DNA from: Lumnitzera littorea
Taxonomy: Eukaryota; Streptophyta; Magnoliopsida; Myrtales; Combretaceae
Reading direction: 5' to 3'
Length of the DNA: 64,000 nt
Assembly: GCA_024138015.1 (NCBI GenBank)
Contig: JAMXBB010000012.1
Coordinates: forward strand, 20,085,105 to 20,149,104
The notes beneath the pieces are model-generated. The model was not told where the DNA came from, did no database searches, and saw nothing but the letters and a program-made list of their open reading frames with translations. Made by a program: the position numbers and the translations under genes. This document shows positions 1 through 10,906 of this stretch, one piece after another (within the stretch, counting starts at the first letter, position 1; the number at the start of each line of letters is the position of its first letter).

Positions 1-1400
1 GGGAAAAAAAATTATCTTAGTAAGTGCCTAAGATGCCAAAACCGTTTCAAAAATATAGATTTCAAGTGTAGTTTTGACTATTGTCTATATGTATTTATTT
101 AACATAGTTTATATGAAAATATGAGTAAATTGTAAATATATCTAGTGAATAGTTCGTTCTGAAAATTTTTAAAGTTCGACTTTATTATAAATATAACTTT
201 TGAGAATGTTTATATATAGGCCTCAAAATATTGTTAAATCCTCATAATAATTTTTGGTGTCTTAATAATTATTTGTGAGTTATCATTTATATATTATCGG
301 ATATTATATGGAGATAAAATCCCACTTTAAGCGCACCTAATGCTTAAGTTTAGGTGGGATGATGTATATTATTGGGGAACCAACTTTCTATGCACCTTCA
401 GAGAAGTGTTGGAACACTGTCGAAGTCTGATGTTTCCACAACATACAACATTCACGTTGAAACTACATTGCATTGATGAGTTATGTCATCCTTGGAAGAG
501 GAGAAAAACAAGTTCCCACACGACCTTGAGGCTTTTGAAACCATTTGCAGATGCATGCATTTACTATGTTCGAAACGCATTTTCTCCGATGGCAAATCAA
601 GAAATAACGTGGCACGTTTGTTTATACTAATAAATGTGCACCTATGTGTAAAATCTAAATAAGACAAAATAATAATATTTAATATATAACATAACTATTT
701 AATCAATTTATATATACAGGTTGCATGTATAAAAGAACTAAAAGAAGGACAAATGAAAAGTTCTATAAGATCCACTTTGTGCAATCTTAAAGTACGATGA
801 TTATTTTTTAAAAAAAAAAGTAAGCCAAAATAAAAAAAAATTTTGAAATACTTTTTCTTTTAATAATTTTCTGCCTTAACCTAAAATATAAATATTTGAA
901 CGTGGACAAAATGAGAAGAGCAACCGGTATAATATTTCAATGGGTGAACATTAAAACAGATGAAATGCTCATGCTAATATTTCAACCTGGATTCAACGTG
1001 CAAAGTGGAGATTGTTTTGGACTTATTTAAAACTACAAATGGTTATATAATATTTGAATGTGGGTAAATCTCCAGAAGTGACAGTTAGAGAAGGGCTAAT
1101 ATTGGTTCATATAATATTTTAAATAGATATTATAGGATAATTTGTATTAACTTTTTCCCTATTTATAATTTATCCCTATCAAATTTCAAAATAATGATTT
1201 AATTTCTCTAAAGCAATAAAATACAAATATTTTGGAAAAAGAAAATAAAAATTTTACAAAGAATCAATATAACTTAAAAACTTACGGCAACAATTAATCT
1301 TTTGTTATTATATAGGGATAGCCATTATACCTTCTCGCGTTTCCCTTTTTACATTCTTCTTTCTCTATTATCGTTAGTTTTTGGAAAATTCTATAATCTC
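1..1400. other. AT-rich intergenic DNA, no gene seen
   Basis: The stretch is very AT-rich with many A and T runs. A 96-codon open frame at 340-630 has no recognisable domain, and an opposite-strand frame of similar length overlaps it, so I do not call a gene. A short hairpin with 7-bp arms (CACCTAA/TTAGGTG, 334-340 and 350-356) is visible but has no known role. Confidence 0.6.
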
Positions 1401-1404
1401 ATCT

Positions 1405-1795
1405 AGGGATATAATTGAATCGAGTTGAATTGAATAGTATTAGACTCGAGCTTGAGCTCAACTTAAAAACTCAAAACTTAAGCTTAGTTTGAGTTCGATT
1501 GAGTTTTAAATTTCAAGTTTGAGCTCGACTCGATTAAGCTTAAATTTTTTATAAATTTTTTGTAACTAATATCAAATTCACTTATATTTAAATAACTTAA
1601 AAATATAATAAAAATTATACTAAGTTCGATTAGACTTATAAGCCTAGTGAGCTAAGTATTTTAAAGCTTGAGCTGAGATTGACTCGATTTACTACTCGAG
1701 TAGTTTGAGCTTGAGCTCGATCTCGATCTCGATTTGACTATTAATGAATGGAATTCAAATAAAACTCGAGTTGAGCTCGAACCGATTTAGGCCAT
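1405..1795. repeat. Palindrome-rich GAGCTCGA-type repeat
   Basis: About 390 bp is dense in overlapping variants of GAGCTCGA, CTCGAG and AAGCTTGAG, words that are their own reverse complement or nearly so. The block begins near a GAATCGAGTTGAATTG-like segment and ends near an ACTCGAGTTGAGCTCGA-like segment, so the two edges are related. A similar pattern with ACTCGACTT words occurs near 18,020-18,120. This looks like a short non-autonomous transposon or a degenerate short-period repeat. I cannot define its termini or a target duplication. Confidence 0.45.
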
Positions 1796-3185
1796 TTATA
1801 CTCTTAATCTCATCTATTATTTTGATGAGATTGGTTCAGCCTGTAATCAGACCATTAAATATTTTATTATACTTTTGGAGTTTTACCTAGAGAGAGTCGC
1901 ATTATGAGGCCTAAGTTGTGAACCCATTTCATTATAGTGATTATCCTTCTTTTACTCATGGGTTTTCTCTCCTCTAATTAAGTGGTGCTCCTAAAAAATT
2001 AAGGCACAATTTTCTTCTTCTTTTTTCTTAACTACTTATTGATGTAGTAAATTGTAGGTTTAATGTTGCATTTACAACTCCTACTAATATCTAAATATTA
2101 AAAGATTGGTCATTTTTACAATTTAATATCTAAATATTAAAAGATCAATTTATAATTTTATCAAAGTTTTTGAGGTCATTTATATTATCTCACTTTACTC
2201 TGTGAAAATTCGTTAACTGATGTGGAGTCACAACCAATCACAACTTATTATGTTTATAAATGCTAACACGATAGATAAAAGAAAAAAATAAAAATAAAAA
2301 TGTTCTATAATAAGAAAATATAAAAAATCTAGACAATAAAATTAAAATTAAGAAGATAATATATACCCTATTTATATATTGTTTAAGTATATTGATAAAA
2401 AATAAAAAAAATTAAAGAAGCTAAAAAAAGGAAAAAGCTAAAGCCTAAAAAAAAAAAAAAGTTCTAACTTCGAACCATTATAAGACCAAGAGGTAAGGGT
2501 TTGAAGGGTTGCTGAAGGGAAGTAGAGCATAACCCACTTCACAAAATGGATTGTTTGACCCGCTGTTGGCCATGGGTGGCTGCCTAACACGTTGCACCAG
2601 GGGGAGAACTAAAAAAAAAAAAAAGCAAAAACCTGATCGAGTTAAACTTAGTTGTGTGGCCTTATTTTAACTTGATTGGATTTATAGCTTTATTCCCCTT
2701 TTCTTTTATTTTAGCGGCAGTGGGTGGCCACCTATCACGTAAAAAGGGCGTTGCGACGTCCCCTTAGGCGTTGGTAGCAACCTATGACTATTAGTGAGTC
2801 AAATAACCTACTTTTTAAAGTGGGTACGGTCCACTTGCCTTAAGCAGTTGTTCCAACCATCCTAAAGCTAAGGAGTGGTTGGTAGTGAAAACTTCTGTTT
2901 TTATTTTCAATTTCTTCCCTTTCATTGGCTTTTTCCAATTTTTATTTTTTTTTAATATAATACTTAAAAATTTATCCCCTTCCCTTACCTCCCCAATAGA
3001 AAAAATCTTTAAAATATATACTTTGAGTTAGTGATGAACAAGCAACCCCATTATATCTTACAATACCTTATTTGACCTGGGAGGTTCCAAATGGGTATTT
3101 AAGATTATGGGGTAAGTTTTGAATACAATTCTCTAAAACCTACTCTCATGTAGTAAGGTATGGATATAACATCTCTATACTTCAT
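1796..3185. other. Intergenic DNA with a less AT-rich islet
   Basis: No gene is supported. A short direct repeat of AATATCTAAATATTAAAAGAT type occurs twice at about 2,086 and 2,125. Between about 2,460 and 2,890 the base composition is less AT-rich, with GTGGGTGGCC-like words, and this may be a fragment of an old repeat. I see no coding potential in any frame there. Confidence 0.5.
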
Positions 3186-4350
3186 GCTTACCCTAAAATC
3201 TAAATTCTAAGATATATATGATATATGTTCTAAGATAACTAGTAGCCATAGTATAAAAATTATTAAAATAACAATGCATGTAAAATAAGATTATATTTTT
3301 ACCTTAGATATTCTAAGTTCTAAAAAGTAAAAAAATAAAAGAAATGAACCTATAGAATATAGCTCAAGCCCATCGTCCATATGAAATCCTAAATCTAAAA
3401 TATTTAATTTTTTTGCCCCTCTCTTGTCCCACCTATCATTTCTTCTACTTTAATAGCCCTATCTCTATGATGGCTAAAAAAAAAAAAAAAGCCCTATCTT
3501 TACTATTATTTCTCATCTCTCTTATCTTAATCCTTCTTGTTACTTACTTCTTTACCTTTACAAGAAATGTGTACACTATCTTCTTATAAATTTTATTTTT
3601 TATCTCTATATTTTAATTCACTTCACTTTCAAATAAAAACTTTAAACTTCGCATACATGTTTTCAATATAAATTCTTTTGTATTTTACAAGTTCCACACA
3701 CTGGGATACCATGTAAGTTTTATATGATATAGATTTCAAGATAATTTTGATGAATCATATTGTAGGGTCTACTTCTAGAATCATGAGTTGTGACTATTGG
3801 TATAAGTTTTCAAATTTTGAAATTGAACCTTATCTTGTGACTATATAAAGCCACCCTAAAACTTGTACCTAGTAATTTTTGTAATTACAAAGTAGAGTCT
3901 TCTCCGTGAAACCTATAAAATACAAAAAGAATATTTATTGAAAACACATGCATAAAGTTTAAAGTTTCTATTTGTAAGTGAAGTGAATTAAAATATGGTG
4001 ATAAAAAATAAAATGTGATTTTATGAGAAGTTAGTATGTACATATCTTTAGAGGCAAAGAAGCTAGTAATGGAAAGTAATAGGATAAGAGAGATGAATAA
4101 TAGTAAAGTTAATAAAGGTAGAAAATAGAAACATATAGTAGAGATGAGATTGAGGAAAAAAATAAAATCTTTTAAATTAGGATTTCTTCTAGATGATGGA
4201 CTTGAGTTTTATTCTATAGGTTGGATTCTTCTTATTTTTAAGAACATAGAACATCTAACGTCAAAATATAATCTTATATACAATGGTTTTTGGGTATCCT
4301 AGATTTTGTACCATATATATCTTATAATAATTTTGACTCACACTAATACG
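3186..4350. mobile_element. Long fold-back (inverted repeat) element
   Basis: The left arm (about 3,186-3,700) is an imperfect reverse complement of the right arm (about 3,900-4,350), with a spacer of about 200 bp. Matching landmarks include AACCTATAGAATA, CTTTACTATTATT, TTTTAATTCACTTCACTT and ACTTTAAACTT in the left arm, each found inverted at the corresponding place in the right arm. By eye the arms are roughly 75-80% identical. This is the structure of fold-back elements or long-TIR MITEs. No transposase lies inside and I cannot define a target duplication. A transcript across it would form a long hairpin. Confidence 0.7.
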
Positions 4351-5756
4351 TTATTAAAGTGGATTATGATTTGTCAGAGACCGCGAGTGCACTTACAATA
4401 AACGGGATGAGATTTATATGGGCCCATCTTATGGTTATTTTTATATTTAGTTTTCTTACTGGTTACCCGGTTTCCTCTTTTATATTTTGTTTAAATATAT
4501 TTGTAAGTGAAGTGATTATTCCTAAAACAAAGATAGGAATAATCGCATGCCTTGACGTCATTGCATGGCGGGTCTTAAAACTATGAGTGTGTCTATATAT
4601 ATATATATAAAGAAAAACCATGTTCGATTTCTTTGTAAAATTTTCAACCTTAAATGCGTTTATGTTGGGATATAAAAGAAGAAATGGAACTCATCATTAT
4701 TGTTGTCGTTATTTTCATTACAATTGCTATTGTTCTTGTTGTTATCATTTGTTGAAAGCTATGTGAACGTCAAAACACCTCGAGACAGGGCTTGTTCCTG
4801 TTTGCTTCAACTTTAGATCATAACTATGCATATTGAATATTGATATGTGCTGAATATTGACGAGTTGTTTTTAGTAGGCAAAAATGGCAATTTCATCACC
4901 CAATCTCACGACATGTAGTCTTGTCTTCTCAAAACTATTTTTTAGAAAAGGAAAATTGCAATTTCAACACATGATCAACATTCCTTAATTTTAGAGAGTT
5001 TAGAGAGATAAAATCATGTTTTACATTATTAAGAGGAGTGTAGAGATGCAGGCACAAGGCCCAAGTTCGACTTGACTCAATAATAATTGTTAGGTCACAA
5101 GGCTTTCAGAAATAGAATCGATAACATCCATCCTAGTCAATTTTGGGGTCGGTCTTAAGGACTTGTTGGTTTGATATTTTTTATATGCTTATGAACCTTG
5201 GAACCATTCAAACCTTCCTCATTGGAGCAGAAATGGATATGGCCAAAAACACATAAAGATTAGCATAATTATTTATAGGGACAAATCTATCAGGATTGAG
5301 GATAGTGTAGATCGATTGGAGGATATCAACTTGGATCAATACTAAAGACGGGAAGGATGCAATGATGCTCTACTTAAATAGAAAACTCTCAATTTGTTCC
5401 ATTCTTATGGAAATACCAAATTGAAATTTATTAGTTAAACTTACATCAAATTTCTTAATTGTCAATTTATATACGTAGCATACGTAAGATTTCTTCATTT
5501 TGTTGTAGAGTGGTTTTGGCAACTACATCATTCTCCACTCTCAAGTGATAAGACAAACTAGAGAGAATTATCAAAATCTTGTGGGATAAGTTTTGCCTTA
5601 TTCTATATCTCTTAATCAATACTAAAAGTTTTCCTAAGCCTTCAAACATTTTTAGTCCATTTTTATGCATTAGGATTTATGTAAACATAGCATGTGAGTA
5701 ATGAGCTACGTATGTAATATGGGTGAAAATACAAGTTGTTTTCTTTGGGTTTTGGC
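4351..5756. other. Intergenic DNA, no gene seen
   Basis: AT-rich sequence with a TA microsatellite at about 4,594-4,610. The open frames at 4,359-4,586 and 5,467-5,670 are short, lack recognisable domains and have no supporting context. Nothing else is identified up to the edge of the retrotransposon. Confidence 0.55.
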
Positions 5757-6270
5757 TGATAGAGATTAGGCTTTGCATTACCATATGAGCTTACAAGATA
5801 ATAAACAGTGAGGGGTGATGGGGGGTTGTTCGACATGGCTACTTTGATACTTTAATTAGATTAGTGTGTAATGAGAGTAAGAGTACTTGAATGTAAATAG
5901 TAGGCTATAACGTGCGAAATATCAAGTAATTTACCTTTGGATTATAGTTTTGTATTTATAGAGGAGTAGAGTTAGTAGTTGAAGAAGAGTTAGTGGGTAG
6001 AACCCACGTCTGCAGGTATTGGATGGTGGAGTTACAAGGTCTGACGTTTTTCGAAAATGTAAGAGGTAGTTATTGACTTGGTTGCTCAGCCTTATTTGCA
6101 GTCTCCTAGTAGCTAGTGACTACTATAGTTAAGTAGGTTGTATAATGGGCCTTAGCTATGGTCAGCCATAAGGATTAGAAGATTGAATCTAAAGAGGTAT
6201 GGCTTAGGCCATAAGCCTAGTCAGGTTGGCATAGGCTTAAGCAACCTATGTCTAAAAGACCCTATTAACA
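5757..6270 (-). repeat. 3' LTR of the Tat-type element
   Basis: This 514-bp segment matches 19,429-19,946 along its whole length. On the plus strand it begins TG and ends CA, as LTRs do. Shared landmarks include AGATAATAAACAGTGAGGGG, TTTACCTTTGG, GAGGTAGTTATTGACT and GCAGTCTCCTA. Because the element is transcribed from the minus strand, this left copy is the downstream LTR. Confidence 0.82.
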
Positions 6271-6290
6271 CTTATACCCCTCTAATCTCA
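6271..6290 (-). other. Polypurine tract next to the 3' LTR
   Basis: On the minus strand the LTR start (TGTTAATAGGG) is directly preceded by GATTAGAGGGGTATAAG. A purine-rich run ending at an LTR's TG is where plus-strand DNA synthesis starts in LTR retrotransposons. The run is interrupted by pyrimidines, so it is a decayed or weak example. Confidence 0.5.
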
Positions 6291-6314
6291 TTATTGTTAT
6301 GGAGGTAAGGAGAA

Positions 6315-7709
6315 GGGGAAGATGGGCTTCTCAAGCATGTGGTCGATCTGGTTTGGAGGTGCTCATGTTTGCTATGGTGAGAATGTTGACATGTTGTAGT
6401 TACGATAGAGGTGTCAACATGGCATGGTTAGAGTTCGTGCTGGCAAATGACCAAGGCAAAGGCATTCGAGTTGAGTGATTCCGGGGTTGAGTGGGAGTGG
6501 TTGACTAGAGCGGGTTACCATTTGCCGAGTTGGGCACTCTAACTTTGAGGTGGGATGTAGGAGGTTCGACTTCCTTGGTTGTCAGGGGGTATCGAGCTGT
6601 TAGCCCTTTGTCTGGTCTAGGTTGAGCAGAGTGAGGTGATTTAAGGAGGCTATACAAATTCAGAGTGGAATGCTCATTTTTTGAGCCGGATGGGTGACTC
6701 GAGGTGAATACTTAATAGGCTAAGCTAGGTGCTCTAAGTCGAGGTGAAGGTTCAATAGGTGAGGCGCTTCAGACTGTAAGGGGAAGATGGGCTTCTTAAG
6801 CACGTGGTCGATCTGGTTTGGAGGTGCTCATGTTTGCTATGGTGAGAATGTTGTCATGTTGTAGTTACGATAGAGGTGTCGACATGGCATGGTTAGAGTT
6901 CGTACTGGCAAATGACCAAGGCAAAGGCATTCGAGTTAAGTGATTCCGGGGTTGAGTGGGAGTGGTTGACTGGAGCGGGTTACCATTTGCCGAGTTGGGC
7001 ACTCTAACTTTGAGGTGTGATGCAGGAGGTTTGACTTCCTTGGTCGTCAAGGGGTATCGAGCTGTTAGCCCTTTGTTTGGTCTAGGTTGAGCAGAGTGAG
7101 GTGATTTAAGGAGACTATACAAATTCAAAGTGGAATGCTCATTTTTTGAGCCGGATGGGTGACCCGAGGTGAATACTTAATAGGCTAAGCTAGGTGCTCT
7201 AAGTCGAGGTGAAGGTTCAATAGGTGAGGCGCTTCAGACTGTAAGGGGAAGATGGGCTTCTCAAGCATGTGGTCAATCTGGTTTGGAGGTGCTCATGTTT
7301 GCTATGGTGAGAATGTTGTCATGTTGTAGTTACGATAGAGGTGTCGACGTGTCATGGTTAGAGTTCGTGCTGGCAAATGACCAAGGCAAAGGCATTCGAG
7401 TTGAGTGACTTCGGGGTTGAGTGGGAGTGGTTGACTGGAGCGGGTTACCATTTGCCGAGTTAGGCACTCTAACTTTGAGGTGCGATGCAGGAGGTTTGAC
7501 TTCCTTAGTCATCAAGGGGTATCGAGCTGTTAGCCCTTTTTTTGGTTTAGGTTGAGCAGAGTGAGGTGATCTAAGGAGACTATACAAAGTCATAGTGGAA
7601 TGTTCATTTTTTGAGCCAGATGGGTGACCCGAGGTGAATACTTAATAGGCTAAGCTAGGTGCTCTAAGTTGAGGTGAAGGTTCAATAGGTGAGGTGCTTC
7701 AAACCGTAA
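6315..7709. repeat. Three tandem 465-bp repeats
   Basis: Three consecutive units start with GGGGAAGATGGGCTTC at 6,315, 6,780 and 7,245, giving a period of exactly 465 bp twice. I count about 16 differences between units 1 and 2 and about 24 between units 2 and 3 (roughly 97% and 95% identity), mostly transitions. Each unit is internally complex, not low-complexity. The array lies between the antisense ORF and the 3' LTR. In Tat/Ogre-type elements this 3' untranslated region is known to carry tandem subrepeats that can seed satellite DNA. Open frames of 87 codons on the minus strand of units 2 and 3 (6,865-7,128 and 7,330-7,593) have no recognisable domain, and the period being a multiple of three probably just keeps them aligned. 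Confidence 0.92.
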
Positions 7710-7849
7710 GGGTGTAGAGTATAGGTGCTGAGTATGCAAAGGTATCAAATGGTTTAGGCTGGTAGGATTGAGCCGGGTTAACCATTGTCCGAGCGGCTCC
7801 TATCTATCCATGCTGAGGCGTAGTGTTGTTGAAGTATTGGAGAAGATCT

Positions 7850-10310
7850 CTTGATGATGTGGAAGTTGAAGGGGTTTAAATTCTTAGTAAGTGGACTTAC
7901 TTCTAGAACCACCTTAGGAAGAAGTTGTTTGAAGGCTTGGACTCGTTAGTGAATAATTGGCAAGACAAGTTTATAGTGATAGAGCTACCTAAGATGGTAT
8001 ACTTTTAGACGTGATGGATTCTACTAGTCTGAATTAGGACTTAAAAGGTGCTTTTCCTCAATAATACCAAGGTAGCTTGAGAGATTGAGGTAGTGTGGTG
8101 TTGGGGGAATAAGGCAGCTTAAGCAAGTGGTTAGAAGGTATAGGTTTGTCTTTGCCATAAGTTGCCTCTTTTGTTGTACTAGCATAGGCTTACTTGAAGT
8201 GGTGTTTTGTCTTGGTGTTTTTTCTTTTTTCTTTTTAGGAATAGGAAGTCCAACTTGCTTGTACTGGCCATGGTAGATTTTGTGAATATTTGTAATGTGT
8301 TTGTCTTGTTTTAATGTTTGTTTTTTTTTTTTTTTTTTTTTGTCTTTTATAGGCAAGAAATTGGCTGGAAGGGCTGAGGTGCCTCACCTTTCTAGAGCCC
8401 TACTAATGAGGTGATGCTAAGCTAAGTTGAAGCTAACCATCAGGGTTGTTGACCCCAAGGGTAAGACCGTTGTGCCAAGATTGGGGGTGGGAGAGAGTAG
8501 TAGGATCAAGTTAATTACTTTGCCTTAGGAGATTCCTCTTGTAAGTCCTCCCATAGAGCCACTTAGCTATTAAGCCTATAAATACAGTCCTTCCTTCCAT
8601 TGATTATGGCCTCACCTCTGCATCCATAACAATGATGAATGACTTTACTGGCATTAATAAATTAGATGTATTGATGCTTCCCTCATCTAACAGGGTTGAA
8701 GAGGGGGTAGTTGAGGCTAGTGCTCTAATGGAGGCAACGGGGTAGAAAAGGAAGGTCTTAGTGATTGCTAGGGATAAGGCTCTTGAGCTAAAGAAGGTGG
8801 AGAAGGGAAAGGTAGCTCAGGAGCGTATCAGTTGGTCATACATGTATGATTGGCCCTTAAGTCATCCCTATAGGTGTGTTGATGACCTCGAGGATGCCTT
8901 TTACGAGATCTTAAACAAGTTCAGGTGTTTAGGGATAAAGTTGGACTTGTTTAAGAACGTAATGTAAGAGTCCCAGATTGAGCAGCTACACCTTTAGGGG
9001 AGTGAATCCGAGACCAGGAAGGCCAAGGGGAAGCTCTTCAGGTCAAAGTAGGATATTCACAGTAATGACATTACGTTGTGTCATGGGGGTCTCAACCTCT
9101 AGGCTTCGATGGGATCATACACCTTTGGCGACTAGGCCATTCTCGAAGACCTATCGAGGATGGAAGGGGATGCTCTTATGGAGATAGTAGGTCACTTGAG
9201 CTTGCTTATTCGGTATGTAAGTCTTCGTCTCTTTGAGTTGGCGTCTTGCCTTAATGGCATTATTTTGGTCACATTCCATGTATTTCCTTGCAGTACCATG
9301 TTTAGGTGCTATTATGGCTCGGTAACTATAACACGTTGCTCAATTATGTAAAGGGATTTTGTAGGGTAGTGTTTTGCACCCAAAAGGGCCTAAAGGAGGC
9401 AGAGTCCAACTCTAGCAAATTTTATGAAAAATTCGGCAAGGCTAACCGACGCTTGTACCGCTCTTATGTGCAGATGATTGTACTTAACACAAAGTTATAA
9501 GTGGCAGAGCAAGGTTTGGCCGATGCTGAGGAGAAACCTAAGCGGGTCGGTGAACTCAAGATTTAGCTAGAGGATCAGTAAAGGATCAAGGCTCAACTCT
9601 CTTAGAAACTAAACGATGAGAGGAAGGTCAAGGAAGAGCTTGAAAAGGAAAATGTTAAGTTAAGGGTATTGGTTTCTAGGTTAAAGACCAAGTTAGCAAT
9701 GAAGGCATCTAAGTGTAATAGTGCTAAAACAATTTCGTTGGAGCTGGCCAGTCAAAAGGTTGGGTTGGAGCAAAAATCTAGGAGCTCTAGAAAGAAATCG
9801 CGGAGATGAAGGAGATCATCTTTAAATTGGAGAGTAGGGAAGTGCTTAATGAGGCTATTTCTGATAAGGTCGTCAAGGAGTTCTATAAGATGAACTGGTG
9901 GTTGGAGGAGCTAGAGGACATCTTTACCAAGTGTGCCCAAGTTATTTGAAACGAGGTGCTTCATCCTGAGCTCAACCTCAACTTCCTAAGTTGGTTGGAT
10001 GTTCGCACTCATAAGGAGAAGAGGGAGAATCTTTGGGCAAAAATGGTTGCTACCCAAGCGGCCAACACAGTCTAAGTCGTCCCTTTTATTACTGGTGGTG
10101 GACAAGATGCTCCTCTATCCATTTTTTCCTTGATAGGTCAGTAGGGTGTCACACTTGAAAGCGCTTCTCAGACTGATCACGGTCAGGGTAATTCTTCTAT
10201 TGACCCAAGCCAACAGGTTTTGGCTTCTCCCTCTGTAACTTAAAACAAGATGTCTCGTAAGAAGGGGCCATGGATGGATCGGCCTCCGAACAAATTGAAG
10301 TGTTAAACTT
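7850..10310 (+). pseudogene. Antisense ORF relic of the Tat element (gypsy-type 'transposase'-like protein)
   Basis: Broken coding sequence on the strand opposite to gag and pol. Recognisable pieces are a region at about 7,860-8,350 matching 62,970-63,480; an 8,761-8,967 frame with a YMYDWPLSHPY-like segment; an ASMGSYTFGD / LSRMEGDALMEIVGHLSLL segment near 9,095-9,200; and a charged, heptad-like coiled-coil region at about 9,380-9,780 (RKVKEELEKENVKLRVLVSR). An intron-like stretch ends in TTTCCTTGCAG near 9,292, and another ends in TTTTATAG near 8,352. The frame finishes with a basic tail near 10,305. Plant gypsy elements commonly carry such an antisense ORF, annotated as putative gypsy-type transposase (Transposase_28-like) although no transposase activity is established. 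Stops and frameshifts are frequent, so it is not functional. It converges on the integrase end of pol. Confidence 0.65.
8321..8341. repeat. Poly(T) tract, 21 nt
   Basis: A run of 21 T residues lies just upstream of the putative intron acceptor TTTTATAG of the antisense ORF. The second copy of this ORF at 63,400-63,480 lacks the run at the equivalent place, so it expanded after the copies separated. Confidence 0.8.
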
Positions 10311-10906
10311 TTTAGAGCTTCCGAAGCTCGCTAATCCAAAATAATAAAGAGTCATCCCCCTTCCTTTTCTTTTTGTACTTATTTATTTTTTCATGCTTAG
10401 GTAGGAGAAATTATATAGTAAGTCAAGATGTTGATCTTAATTTTGTAAGTCCTTCTTTGTTAATGGAAACTTTTGCATAGTGTACTTACTTTACTTTCTG
10501 TTCTTCAAATTTTGTCAATACTTCTTGCTTCTTTGCTTAGTTTATTGTACTTTACTACTTGATTGCGAACGTGCATCTAATTGGGGAGTTCGTTGCACAA
10601 GGTGTATTTTCTCTTGTAGAGGTCACCTGATGGAGGTTAGGCTAGTGGTGTTCCATCCTACTCTAGTAGTGGGAGTTCATCAATTGTATAAGGAGTATTT
10701 CCCCTTACTAAGGTTACCCCGGGGGGGGGGGGGGGGTGTCGGGTCGATGGCATTCTAACTTGCCCAGGTAATGGGTCCAGTCAACCTTTGAGGGCTTGGA
10801 CTTAGTATGAAAGTAAGAGAGATAAAAAAGTAAAAGAGTGGACAATACTTATGAGGAATAAAACTTTTATTGATATTCATAAACAGATTTACAAGTGATT
10901 AGTACA
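10311..10906. other. Spacer between antisense ORF and integrase
   Basis: Non-coding spacer within the retrotransposon where the plus-strand antisense ORF and the minus-strand pol converge. A 92-codon plus-strand frame here runs through a poly(G) tract and shows no domain, so it is not called. The stretch would contain the 3' ends of both converging transcripts. Confidence 0.5.
10721..10736. repeat. Poly(G) tract, 16 nt
   Basis: Four C residues are followed directly by 16 uninterrupted G residues. Such a run stands out strongly in AT-rich plant DNA. It may be a real homopolymer expansion or a base-calling or assembly artefact. Confidence 0.9.

Noticed and set aside
340..630. 96-codon frame on the plus strand near the left edge
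   Set aside because: No domain or motif, overlapping frame on the other strand, no promoter or splice context.
6865..7593. Two paralogous 87-codon minus-strand frames
   Set aside because: They are units of the 465-bp tandem repeat. Their similarity comes from DNA duplication, and no domain is recognisable.
8024..8356. Lys-rich 110-codon minus-strand frame
   Set aside because: The N-terminus is the reverse reading of the poly(T) tract, and the frame is antisense to the Tat antisense ORF.
10480..10758. 92-codon plus-strand frame
   Set aside because: The C-terminus is a Gly run from the poly(G) tract; no domain.
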